From assembly GCF_034928825.1 (NCBI RefSeq), contig NZ_JAYFUL010000010.1:1-64000 (forward strand): 64,000 nt of DNA, in the 5' to 3' direction. The stretch is from Arcicella aquatica (GTDB lineage: Bacteria; Bacteroidota; Bacteroidia; Cytophagales; Spirosomataceae). This document shows positions 36,120 through 44,886 of this stretch, one piece after another (within the stretch, counting starts at the first letter, position 1; each line of letters starts with the position of its first letter). The notes beneath the pieces were generated by a model. That model did not search any database. It had not been told where the DNA came from and worked only from the letters and a program-made list of their open reading frames with translations. The translations under genes and the position numbers were made by a program.

Positions 36120-38639
36120 TTAATTTCCAGCAGGTTTCAGAAAAACCCATGTTTCGTCCTTTTTTGTACCTGTAATTCCTTCTTGATATTTTTTCATCAA
36201 GGTATTCCATTCTACTACTCTTGGGTTATTCTCAATGGTTTTTGGATTGAGTTTATCTAAGTTTTCACCTTTGGGAATACTGATTACTAACATCAATTGT
36301 CTGCCATTTTTATACAGTAGTAATTGTTGAAAGTCGGCATTACAAAAACCTTGGGCTACTTCTGGCCATTTGGCAAACTGTGTAGCATGATAAGCCAAAT
36401 ATTCTTTTTGTAAAGTAGTATCTGCGACTAGATTGGCTGTTAATATGGTGTGAGACCACTCTTTAGCCACCTTCTCATTCTTACATCTTTCTTGATTGAA
36501 CTCGTAAAACAAATCATCGTAAGTCTTAATCAATACTTGAGGGAAAGCATTTCTTAGTCTTTCTCGTAGCAAATACACATCTTGTACTTTATCAAAAATC
36601 ACTACATGATTTTCCCATTGAAATAGTGCTTCTTGCGAAACTTTACTTTTCAAAAGAATCTCGTCTAATTTTTTCCTGTCTACCGTCTTTCCATTTTCAG
36701 TAATCAATTCTATGATAACAGGCTTTTCTACATTGATAGCCCAATACTTATCTGCCAGATTTTTATCATTTAGCAGATAGCTGTATTCCGACTGAATACC
36801 TGCTTTAACCTTAATACTATCTGCAACCTGTGGCCCATTATTCTGCCAAGTATTCCCTGGTCCATTGGCATTTTGTAAGAATTTTTTAGAGGGAGTCCAA
36901 TTATCTTTAATCGTAAAATAAGAAGAACCTTCATCTGTATATAAATAAAACCAATGATTCGGAATATGCGCATAAGGAGCTTTGTAAATGCTATCGACAT
37001 AGTTTTCTGAAATGACAGAACCCGGTTGAGCTGACAAGGTATAAATTGCTGCTACATCATACATGTGTTTGGCATAATGATGTATTTTATTAGCCATAAT
37101 TTTATTATTCTTCATTGCGTTGATAGTCTTCGTCCAACCCCAACCCATGCTAATACCTGAATAAGACACATCCGAAATGTCGTTATGTTCTATATTAATG
37201 CCCTTTACATACCCAACTCCTATCCCAACACAACCCCAATCTTCATTAGTAACATCCGTAATTAAATTATTGCTAATCAACAAATTCGTGCATACTTCTC
37301 TTTCATCAGAAGGATTATAAGGCAAGTGTATTTCAGTAACTTCATCTGCAAAGACGCCTGCTTGAATGCCTGTTCCGCCTATGTCTTTAAAAAGATTTCC
37401 TTTAATAATATTATCATGAACTCCTTTGTGATAATCGAGTCCAGTAGAGGCTAAATGTTCAAAACGACAACCTTCAAAGCCTGTATGATGAGCATAAGAA
37501 ACTTCAACAGCCGCTTTTGGTCGACCCACCCAAGCCTGATTCTCTAACGTTTTTTTATCGGGTGTACCAGGTATTTTTAGCTTATAGGCATCCAACATAT
37601 ACAATCCTGCTTGGTGAGGGACGTGTCCTTGTTTAGAAGGACGCAACCATGAGCTATGATTAAAAGCGATATTTTTAAAGAAAACATACGCTACAGGATT
37701 ATCAATGGTACCTTCTATTCGAAGCAAAGTTTCTAAGGAAGATACCACTACTTCTGCTTTATCCATCACCTCGTTAGCACGTGGGATATAGTAAACCTTC
37801 TCTGATTTGCTATCCAAATACCACTCTCCTTCTTGATTCAAAAACTGGAGAGCATTACTTAGATAAAAAGCTGAATTACCTGTTTCTTTTGAAATCCAAG
37901 GGGCTGGCCAAGGGTGTTCTGACTGAATACGACTTTCTGGCTGAAAAAATGAAAGCTTTGCACTATCACCTTGCACTTCTATTTTTTTGATACGCAAACT
38001 AGCAATTGCCCACCATTGATGAATAAACATTTCCATACCATTCACCTTGGATAAATCCCCAAATTTTGGTGCAGGAATCCAACAGGTTTCTTCTTTCTTA
38101 TTCCAAGATAAAATACGATTCATGATTGGGTATGGCGTATCTTTAGCTCGAACAGCTTTTTGATTATTCACCCATAATTGTCTGAATTTCAATAAGTCTC
38201 CTCCTACTTTTGGAGCGTCCGCTACCCAAACTTTCCCTATCGCTTCTTTGGGTAACCCAGCAAGACTCCCTTTTAATTTTGTCCAACCTGTTATGCTAAT
38301 ACCGCCGCTAATGATGGGTTTTTCGTTAGGTGCTGCTTCGATAATAGTCGGACTAATAGCTGTTCCTGCATCTTCTGGACGAATTACGATTGGTTCATAC
38401 AATTGATAACTCCCTTTTCGCAAATAAATGTGAATGGCTTTGGTCAAGTTCCCGTCCGATAGCCTACGCATCTCACGTACTTTCCGAATAGCCATCGCTA
38501 CTGTTTGCAAGGGCTTATCTTGGCTACCAATATTTACATCAAGTCCATCAGGAGACACCCAAATATCCGTTTGCGCCTGACTATTTGGTGAAAAAGCAAT
38601 GCTTAAAAAAGAGAAAACTATAAAAAAATATTTCATCAT
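36120..38639 (-). CDS. Right-handed beta-helix enzyme fused to an L-rhamnose mutarotase domain
   Basis: This is a two-part secreted protein. After the signal peptide (1-22), residues about 25-620 form a right-handed parallel beta-helix, with DIWVSPDGLDVNIGSQDKP, FRQLWVNNQKAVRAKDTPYP, LLISNNLITDVTNEDWGCVG and KGINIEHNDISDVSYSGISMGWG. This resembles GH141-type enzymes of pectin loci, but the family call is by eye only. Residues about 741-839 match the L-rhamnose mutarotase (RhaM) pattern: EY..YH....WPE with H751, and the late RVVEWNTLMKKYQEG. A related ferredoxin-like segment (about 660-740) precedes it. The enzyme may release L-rhamnose or L-fucose and interconvert its anomers. It lies head-to-tail with the isomerase gene, with no spacer. 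Confidence 0.83.
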   Translation of the reverse strand: MMKYFFIVFSFLSIAFSPNSQAQTDIWVSPDGLDVNIGSQDKPLQTVAMAIRKVREMRRLSDGNLTKAIHIYLRKGSYQLYEPIVIRPEDAGTAISPTIIEAAPNEKPIISGGISITGWTKLKGSLAGLPKEAIGKVWVADAPKVGGDLLKFRQLWVNNQKAVRAKDTPYPIMNRILSWNKKEETCWIPAPKFGDLSKVNGMEMFIHQWWAIASLRIKKIEVQGDSAKLSFFQPESRIQSEHPWPAPWISKETGNSAFYLSNALQFLNQEGEWYLDSKSEKVYYIPRANEVMDKAEVVVSSLETLLRIEGTIDNPVAYVFFKNIAFNHSSWLRPSKQGHVPHQAGLYMLDAYKLKIPGTPDKKTLENQAWVGRPKAAVEVSYAHHTGFEGCRFEHLASTGLDYHKGVHDNIIKGNLFKDIGGTGIQAGVFADEVTEIHLPYNPSDEREVCTNLLISNNLITDVTNEDWGCVGIGVGYVKGINIEHNDISDVSYSGISMGWGWTKTINAMKNNKIMANKIHHYAKHMYDVAAIYTLSAQPGSVISENYVDSIYKAPYAHIPNHWFYLYTDEGSSYFTIKDNWTPSKKFLQNANGPGNTWQNNGPQVADSIKVKAGIQSEYSYLLNDKNLADKYWAINVEKPVIIELITENGKTVDRKKLDEILLKSKVSQEALFQWENHVVIFDKVQDVYLLRERLRNAFPQVLIKTYDDLFYEFNQERCKNEKVAKEWSHTILTANLVADTTLQKEYLAYHATQFAKWPEVAQGFCNADFQQLLLYKNGRQLMLVISIPKGENLDKLNPKTIENNPRVVEWNTLMKKYQEGITGTKKDETWVFLKPAGN

Positions 38640-39518
38640 TTAGTTTTGAAAAACTGTTTTCAAGAATGTTGTATTAGCCCCAAAATTTCCTTTTACATCT
38701 CTGGGCTTATTAGCATCTCTCGAGCGCTCTATTACTAGCCAGCCACTCCATTTCATTTTATCGAGGGTAGCTTTTACTTTCTTCATGTCTATTTCAGGGT
38801 CATTCTGTAGCCATACGCCATCTTTATTAGTACAGTGAATCATGCAGATATTATTTTTACCCAATATTTTCAATTCTTCATATAAATCTCTCCCTTCTTT
38901 TAGTGGATTAGAGAAATTGAAATATATTTTAATGCCGTCAGAACCAATCTCTTTCAGTAGCTTTACTTCTTCGGTAGCATCCAAAGCAGTTTCAATTCCA
39001 ATCACGACGCCTGCTTTTTTAGCCATTTCTCCTGCTACTTTTAATCTAGTAACGACTGAATCTCTCACGGCAGGGTCTTTTTTCAAATCACATTGAACAC
39101 CCAGTGGCAAAAATGCTACTTTGATATTCATCAATTTCATTGTAGTAATACAATCCTCAATTGATTTTTTGTATTCTTCTCGTCCACAAAAAGATTGAGC
39201 ATAATAGCCAGTCATCGCCAACGAGAACATCTCAATATTCAATTCTTTGGCTTTTGTCAAAAAAACATTTCTGATAGAGTCGTTAGCTAACTGATTATCA
39301 AATGTTGGGCGTTTGCCTAATCCGCCCATATCTATTTCTACACCGTCTGCTCCAATCTCTTTTGTCAGGGTCAAAGCACCTAGTTTTTGTCTCTTCAAAA
39401 GCATTAAATCAATTAGCCCAATTTTATATTGATGATTTGTTTGGGCAATACTCTTCAATGGCAACGAGCATAAAATTATCATACTCGTTACAAAAATTGC
39501 TATAGGTAGCTTTTTCAT
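38640..39518 (-). CDS. Exported sugar phosphate isomerase/epimerase-like TIM-barrel protein
   Basis: This is a 292-residue AP-endonuclease-2-type TIM barrel of the sugar isomerase/epimerase superfamily with an N-terminal signal peptide (about residues 1-25, ending IAQ). Markers are LTKEIGADGVEIDMGGLGKRP, EMFSLAMTGYYAQSF, VVIGIETALDATEE, ICMIHCTNKDG and WLVIERSRD. The Glu in GIET, the Asp/His pair and the final Glu in IERS fit the metal site of the fold. Export is notable because most characterised members are cytoplasmic. It lies between the esterase and the beta-helix/mutarotase genes with gaps of 4 and 0 bases, so it may act on free sugars in the periplasm. Confidence 0.83.
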   Translation of the reverse strand: MKKLPIAIFVTSMIILCSLPLKSIAQTNHQYKIGLIDLMLLKRQKLGALTLTKEIGADGVEIDMGGLGKRPTFDNQLANDSIRNVFLTKAKELNIEMFSLAMTGYYAQSFCGREEYKKSIEDCITTMKLMNIKVAFLPLGVQCDLKKDPAVRDSVVTRLKVAGEMAKKAGVVIGIETALDATEEVKLLKEIGSDGIKIYFNFSNPLKEGRDLYEELKILGKNNICMIHCTNKDGVWLQNDPEIDMKKVKATLDKMKWSGWLVIERSRDANKPRDVKGNFGANTTFLKTVFQN

Positions 39519-39522
39519 TTAT

Positions 39523-40911
39523 CTAATTTTTAGGAGCTTCTCCAAACATTTTTTCTAATGTGTCAAAACTTTTCAATGCATTACTGGGGAGATTTTCACC
39601 CTTTTCGCCGAAAACATACATCGCTGGAAACGGCTCAATTGTCACCTTCGATTCGTCAACATTTCCTGTTTTATCTTTTAGTTTTTTCAAATCTAACTGG
39701 AAATTTATGGCTAAGAAATCATACAATGCCATGCGTTTACTCTTTCCGTAGTCATGTCCTTCGGTTGGGAAATGCACATTTTTAACCGCATCTTTTTGGT
39801 CATAAAAGCCATATATTTTTTGTAGAAAAGGAAATTCTGTTTCAGGCACATGTTGTGTCCAGTCTTTGCCATCCGATAAAATTAACTGTGGTCTTGGTGC
39901 AGCCATTGAGGCTATTTCTACATTATTTGTGCCATTTCCGCATAAATGTACCCCCATACCACTTTCGCAAGGGCATCCCCCACTATGATAAGACGATAAC
40001 ATCACTACAGGTACACTTAACGTAATTCTATCATCTAAGGCTGTAATCAACATCGTTTGGCTACCCCCACCAGAACCACCCGTAATGGCTACACGACTAG
40101 CATCGGCATTGCTGAAAGAGAGTAACCAGTCTAAAATTCTAATGCTATTCAAAGCCTGAACCGACATGGCTATGCTTTTTCTATGAAACTCTGATTTGAA
40201 TTGTAATGTAGATTCTCCCCACGCAAAAAGGTCGTAACTAAAAGCAATTGTTCCCATTTTAGCCTGCATCGCACAACGATATTGGCAATCTGCTCGATAA
40301 CGACCATCTCCGAAATGACCATCTGGATTTAAAATCACGGGTATTTTACCTTTACTTTCTATAGGCATATACAAAGAACCACACACATAAACCCCAGGAA
40401 GTGTCTCAATAGCCACATTTTCTATGGTATAGCCATCCATTTTACGCTTATTGCTCGTAATAACCTTACTCTGTGGCTTAGCTGGCAATGGCGAAAGCTT
40501 TAAGGCATCCCACATACAAGCTTTTAATTCTTCTTTGCGTTTTTCCCAACTTGCTTCATCATTATACAAAGTAGATAAATAGGCTAATTGCTGTTCACCT
40601 TCCTCAGGTGTTTTAAGATGATACTGGTAGCTTTGAAGCTTATACTTCTTTTCACCTTCTTTGGCAAACGTAATATCTTGCGACGACAATACATTGTTCA
40701 TTGTTTTCTCAAAATCTGGTCTGAAACGCCAATCTGCATACGTCACCCATTTGTCTTTTACTAAATCTTCGGGATAACGGATTTTTACTTTGAAACGAAT
40801 TTCAATCTGAGCAATCACATCTTTCAATGGTTTTCTGAAAGAATTATCAGCCGTTTGAGCGAAAGAAAAGTAAGTCAAAAAGAGTAAACAGAGTGTTTTT
40901 AGATATTTCAT
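39523..40911 (-). CDS. Secreted alpha/beta-hydrolase esterase with N-terminal STN-like domain
   Basis: This is a probable carbohydrate esterase. The signal peptide (1-19) is followed by an unusual segment at about residues 24-95 (KPLKDVIAQIEIRFKVKI, FEKTMNNVLSSQDITFAK) that resembles the secretin/TonB short N-terminal (STN) fold. An acetylxylan-esterase-like hydrolase core follows (about 130-430). The nucleophile is Ser280 in ITGGSGGGSQTM, and the catalytic His is in TEGHDYG near residue 398. The GCPCESGMGVHLCGNGTNN loop is Cys-rich. It probably removes acetyl or methyl esters from pectin oligosaccharides. It lies 4 bases from each neighbour. The STN-like call is by eye and may be wrong. Confidence 0.75.
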   Translation of the reverse strand: MKYLKTLCLLFLTYFSFAQTADNSFRKPLKDVIAQIEIRFKVKIRYPEDLVKDKWVTYADWRFRPDFEKTMNNVLSSQDITFAKEGEKKYKLQSYQYHLKTPEEGEQQLAYLSTLYNDEASWEKRKEELKACMWDALKLSPLPAKPQSKVITSNKRKMDGYTIENVAIETLPGVYVCGSLYMPIESKGKIPVILNPDGHFGDGRYRADCQYRCAMQAKMGTIAFSYDLFAWGESTLQFKSEFHRKSIAMSVQALNSIRILDWLLSFSNADASRVAITGGSGGGSQTMLITALDDRITLSVPVVMLSSYHSGGCPCESGMGVHLCGNGTNNVEIASMAAPRPQLILSDGKDWTQHVPETEFPFLQKIYGFYDQKDAVKNVHFPTEGHDYGKSKRMALYDFLAINFQLDLKKLKDKTGNVDESKVTIEPFPAMYVFGEKGENLPSNALKSFDTLEKMFGEAPKN

Positions 40912-40915
40912 GAGA

Positions 40916-42046
40916 TTAGTCTTTAGTAATTTCTCCTCCTTTTGGTGCTTTGTATCCTTTTAGTTGTGGCCATTCTCCATTTTTGATTTTCTTCAATTTC
41001 AATTTTGAAGGGTCAATTACAGCGTGTTTTATTTTCTTGCGTCGCCAAGTATAAATTACATGCACTAAGCCATCCGACGTTTGAATAATAGAAGGATATG
41101 AATATTGACTAATCGGTGAATCTTCTATAATTAATGCGGCATACCATTGCTTACCATCTTTGGTTAATGATACATTCAAAGGTGTGCGTGGACCTTTTGC
41201 TAAATCCCCTGGTGGTAACACATGATTATATACCAATAAATGGCGATCGTCTTTCAAGGTCACGGCATCTGTTCCTGAATTATTATTGGGTAAAGCTGCT
41301 TTTGCTAATGGTGTCCAAGTTTCACCGTTATCGTAAGACCACGATTCAATAATTGCTCTGTCTCTACTTCTTGCTAAAATTTGTAATTTGCCTTTGCCAT
41401 AATCCAATATGCTTGGCTGAATAGCATTTAACGTTTTTCCATCACTGATTGGCCCAACGATTCTCCATGTCTTCCCAAAATCTGGCGTTACCTCAAAATG
41501 AAGTTTCCATCCTGAGCCTTCTGTACTAGTTGGACAAAACAAATTGCCATTGCTTAATAACACTGGTTTATTTTTAACAGGTCCGATATAATTTTCTGGT
41601 AAAGCTCTTGCTGCTGACCAAGTAATACCATTATCTGAAGATGTTTTTAACCACCCTTTCCATTTTGCAGGACTAGGACCAATTTTATAAAAAAGCATTA
41701 AATCGCCATTTGGAATTTGATATAATACTGGATTCCAGCACGCATAGCGTAGGGTATCATTCACAATACCATTAGCCACATTTTGAGGCGCTAACCATTT
41801 TCCATTTTCGTTTCTGCTTATCCAAATACATACATCGGGATTGCGTTCTTTAGTACCTCCAAACCATGCTGAGACGAGCCCTTTAGGCGTTTCGGCAATG
41901 GTGGCTGCATGGCTTTCAGGAAACGGAGGGTTTTCTACGACAAACTCATCTAATAATATTCCTGACTTCCATTTTTGAGCATTCGTTTGCAAGCTGAAAA
42001 ACACACAAACTGCCATTAATACCGTAAATAAGCTTTTTCTTAACAT
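40916..42046 (-). CDS. Sialidase-family six-bladed propeller protein
   Basis: This is a 376-residue secreted beta-propeller of the sialidase/BNR superfamily. The signal peptide ends TNAQ. Three Asp-box motifs are visible: SSDNGITW, TPDFGKTW and SYDNGETW. Sequence markers HAATIAETPKGLVSAWFGGTKERNPD and VLLSNGNLFCPTSTEGSGW match the branch seen in many Bacteroidota polysaccharide loci. True sialic acid is unlikely in plant pectin. In the rhamnogalacturonan-II pathway a GH33 enzyme removes a keto-deoxy sugar acid, so a similar role is possible here. The gene is part of the tightly packed set with the GH78 and esterase genes. Confidence 0.8.
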   Translation of the reverse strand: MLRKSLFTVLMAVCVFFSLQTNAQKWKSGILLDEFVVENPPFPESHAATIAETPKGLVSAWFGGTKERNPDVCIWISRNENGKWLAPQNVANGIVNDTLRYACWNPVLYQIPNGDLMLFYKIGPSPAKWKGWLKTSSDNGITWSAARALPENYIGPVKNKPVLLSNGNLFCPTSTEGSGWKLHFEVTPDFGKTWRIVGPISDGKTLNAIQPSILDYGKGKLQILARSRDRAIIESWSYDNGETWTPLAKAALPNNNSGTDAVTLKDDRHLLVYNHVLPPGDLAKGPRTPLNVSLTKDGKQWYAALIIEDSPISQYSYPSIIQTSDGLVHVIYTWRRKKIKHAVIDPSKLKLKKIKNGEWPQLKGYKAPKGGEITKD

Positions 42047-42095
42047 GATAATGCGTATTGAATTTTAATATTTTTAATGCCTGTTATCAACACAA

Positions 42096-44852
42096 TTAAT
42101 TAACATTGAATGAATAATTGCCAGAACTTACTTCCAGAATCAATTTATTGCCCACTGCTTTTACAAACTTTACTCCTTCTACTGATGCGATTGCTTTCCC
42201 ACTTTCTGTGACTTGATTAAGTGAATTAGTAGGCAGATAAACTAAAGATTTAGTATTAACAGGAATACTGATATTCCATTGAAATTTATTTCCCTCTTTT
42301 TTCCAATCAGATTTGATGATGCCATACATACAGTGATATAAAGCCTTGGCAGACGTTAACCCTGCAATCATTTCAGGTTTCATCACGATTTTCTTGAAAG
42401 CAACTGATTCTTTTGAAGATTTGATTCCCGCTACATTTTCATAGTACCAGATAATCAAATCGCCTAATAACATCACATGGTTCCCAGAATTCATTTCTGG
42501 GTTTGCTTTATCTCCATTCCAAAGTTCCCAAATAGTAGTAGCACCATTTTCTGCCATATATCCCCAGCTTGGATAATCGCGATTAGAAGCTATTGTATAG
42601 GCTATATCTGGACGTCCATTCTCGCTTAATCCACGCATTAACCATTGTGTACCAATAACGCCCGTACTGATATGCCCTTTGTTTTCGACTAAGACTTTTT
42701 CAACAATACTCTTCCAAACTTTTGCCTTTTCATTAGCAGGAATCATATTGTACATCAAAGGCAAAAGGTTTGCCGTAACTGTTCCATTACTATATTGCCC
42801 TTTTTTACTATCTAAAAATTTCTTGTTAAATGCCTTGATAATTGCTTGCTTGCTTTGCTCAAAGGCTTTGATATCATCAGACTTGTGGAGTAAGCGAGCA
42901 AAATTTTGCATTACGTCCAACAATCTTACATAAGTTGCCGAAGCCAATAATTCTCCATCTGTTTGTCGAGCAGGGTCTTTAGCATGAATCAATTCCAAAG
43001 ACTCAGGTGGTACACACCAATCACCATATTTATCTTTTGTAATTAATCCATTTACTAAATACTTATCTTGCATATAATCTATCCATTTTTTCATAGATGG
43101 ATAATGACTTTTTATCGTTTCTTGATCACCAAACTGGTGATACAACATATCAGCTACCGTAATGTAAGTGCCGGGCCAAGTAACATTATCGCCATAATAT
43201 CGCCAAAATGCTGGTGCTACGTCGGGAATACTTCCATCAGGTTTTTGTGCTTGCTCAATATCATTCAGCCACTTTGAATACAGGCGAACGTTATCAAAAA
43301 TAAAGCTTTCGCCATAAGCTCCTGTTGTTCTATCTCCTAACCAAGGTTGACGTTCATTTCTTTGTGGACAGTCAACAGGCATTCCTTTATAGTTACTCCT
43401 GATTCCCCAATAGGCATTTTTATAGATTTGGTTGATAGTTTTATTTGACGTTTCAAAATCTCCAATCGTTGCCATGTCATCATAAACAACTCTCCCATCA
43501 AAATTTTCGACAGTCGGCACAGTGGGGAAGCCTGTTATTTCTACATACCTAAAGCCATGATATACAAACGAAGGCTCCCACGTTTCTTGCCCTTCTCCTT
43601 TTAACGTATACACATCCGTCACTTTGGCATCTCTTAAATTCCTCACAAACAATTCACCATTACTCTGCAATGTTTCAGCAAAACGAAGACCTATTTTATC
43701 TCCTTTCTTACCAGTAACACGCATTCTTAACCAACCTGCCATATTTTGCCCCATGTCCAAAATATAAGTATTGGCATTCAAGCTTTTGATAGATACAGGT
43801 TTGATGGTTTCCATTACCTTCATGTTCTCCGTCATCTGCGCTTCAAACATTCCTCCTGCTTCCTGTACTAATTGGACTTTCAGCCAATTTTTATCTTCAA
43901 AACCTACCTTGTTCCAATTAGGCATTTCTTTGGTAGCATCATATTCTTCGCCATCATACTCATTGTTAGTTCTGATAGGACCATCGGCAGTTACCTTCCA
44001 GCTTTCGTCAGTTGATATTGTCTCCTTTGTGCCATCTGTGTATTCAATGTCCAGATTCAACAACATTTTAGGATACCCAAAAGTCTTGATTTTATATGGT
44101 TTATAATCTTGACGCATGGTATAAAAACGTCCATTTCCCAAGACTGTCCCAATAACATTTTTATCTGCTTGCAAGAGTTTGGTTACATCAAAAGTATTGT
44201 ACTTTATCCCTTTGGTATAATCTGTAGGAACGGGAGCTAATACTTGGTCACCCACTTTTTGCCCATTTAGATATAATTCATAAAGTCCTAATCCTACGAT
44301 ATAAACAGTAGCTTGCTTGATACTTTTTTTGGCTACAAATTCCTTTCTAAAATACCTTGCTGAGAGCCTAGCAAATTGGCTTTCATTATCCCATTCAAAA
44401 GAACGGTCAAGACCAATCCATCGCCCTTTCCAATCTACATAATTTAATAACCCTACACTCCAAAATGCTGTTTCAGACCAAGCTGATTCTCCTTTATTTG
44501 TCCAAGTTTTTATTTTCCAAAAACATCTTTTTTTGCTCTTTAATACTATTCCTGCATATTTTACATGAATAGATTCATCAGATAATACTTTCCCTGAATT
44601 CCATAAATCACCTTCGTTAGCAGCTAGTTTTTCAGGCGTAGAAGCTACCAAAATTTGATAGGCAACTTGCTGTACATTTCTTTGTGAAGCCGTAATTTCC
44701 CAACTTAATCTAGGCTTTACTACATCTATTCCTTCAGGATTTACAAGCATTTCGCAACGCAAATTTTGCAATTGAATGCCTGCATCTTGTTTACTAAACG
44801 AAGCAAACAATACGATAGCGACAAAAAGGAAGATGTGTTTTGTAATTTTCAT
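42096..44852 (-). CDS. GH78 alpha-L-rhamnosidase, classical multidomain type
   Basis: This is a 918-residue secreted rhamnosidase with the standard five-domain GH78 layout. The signal peptide (1-23) leads into an N-terminal Fn3-like domain (LQNLRCEMLVNPEGIDVVKPRLSWEI), two jelly-roll domains including the rhamnose-binding Bac_rhamnosid_N region (about 165-330: YIVGLGLYELYLNGQKVGDQVLAPVPTDY), and another sandwich (about 350-450). The (alpha/alpha)6 barrel (about 455-800) contains VDCPQRNERQPWLGDR with catalytic acidic residues, and GATTIWELWNGD with a further active-site Glu. A C-terminal sandwich follows. It should hydrolyse alpha-L-rhamnosyl linkages. It starts the second packed gene set, just after the ATPase gene. 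Confidence 0.95.
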   Translation of the reverse strand: MKITKHIFLFVAIVLFASFSKQDAGIQLQNLRCEMLVNPEGIDVVKPRLSWEITASQRNVQQVAYQILVASTPEKLAANEGDLWNSGKVLSDESIHVKYAGIVLKSKKRCFWKIKTWTNKGESAWSETAFWSVGLLNYVDWKGRWIGLDRSFEWDNESQFARLSARYFRKEFVAKKSIKQATVYIVGLGLYELYLNGQKVGDQVLAPVPTDYTKGIKYNTFDVTKLLQADKNVIGTVLGNGRFYTMRQDYKPYKIKTFGYPKMLLNLDIEYTDGTKETISTDESWKVTADGPIRTNNEYDGEEYDATKEMPNWNKVGFEDKNWLKVQLVQEAGGMFEAQMTENMKVMETIKPVSIKSLNANTYILDMGQNMAGWLRMRVTGKKGDKIGLRFAETLQSNGELFVRNLRDAKVTDVYTLKGEGQETWEPSFVYHGFRYVEITGFPTVPTVENFDGRVVYDDMATIGDFETSNKTINQIYKNAYWGIRSNYKGMPVDCPQRNERQPWLGDRTTGAYGESFIFDNVRLYSKWLNDIEQAQKPDGSIPDVAPAFWRYYGDNVTWPGTYITVADMLYHQFGDQETIKSHYPSMKKWIDYMQDKYLVNGLITKDKYGDWCVPPESLELIHAKDPARQTDGELLASATYVRLLDVMQNFARLLHKSDDIKAFEQSKQAIIKAFNKKFLDSKKGQYSNGTVTANLLPLMYNMIPANEKAKVWKSIVEKVLVENKGHISTGVIGTQWLMRGLSENGRPDIAYTIASNRDYPSWGYMAENGATTIWELWNGDKANPEMNSGNHVMLLGDLIIWYYENVAGIKSSKESVAFKKIVMKPEMIAGLTSAKALYHCMYGIIKSDWKKEGNKFQWNISIPVNTKSLVYLPTNSLNQVTESGKAIASVEGVKFVKAVGNKLILEVSSGNYSFNVN

Positions 44853-44886
44853 TCTTTTATAATCAATTGATATAAATCTTGTGGTT

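Noticed and set aside
40916..42046. A true sialidase acting on host sialic acid
   Set aside because: The rest of the region targets plant pectin and no other sialic-acid gene set is evident beyond the generic aldolase, so a different keto-sugar substrate is more likely.
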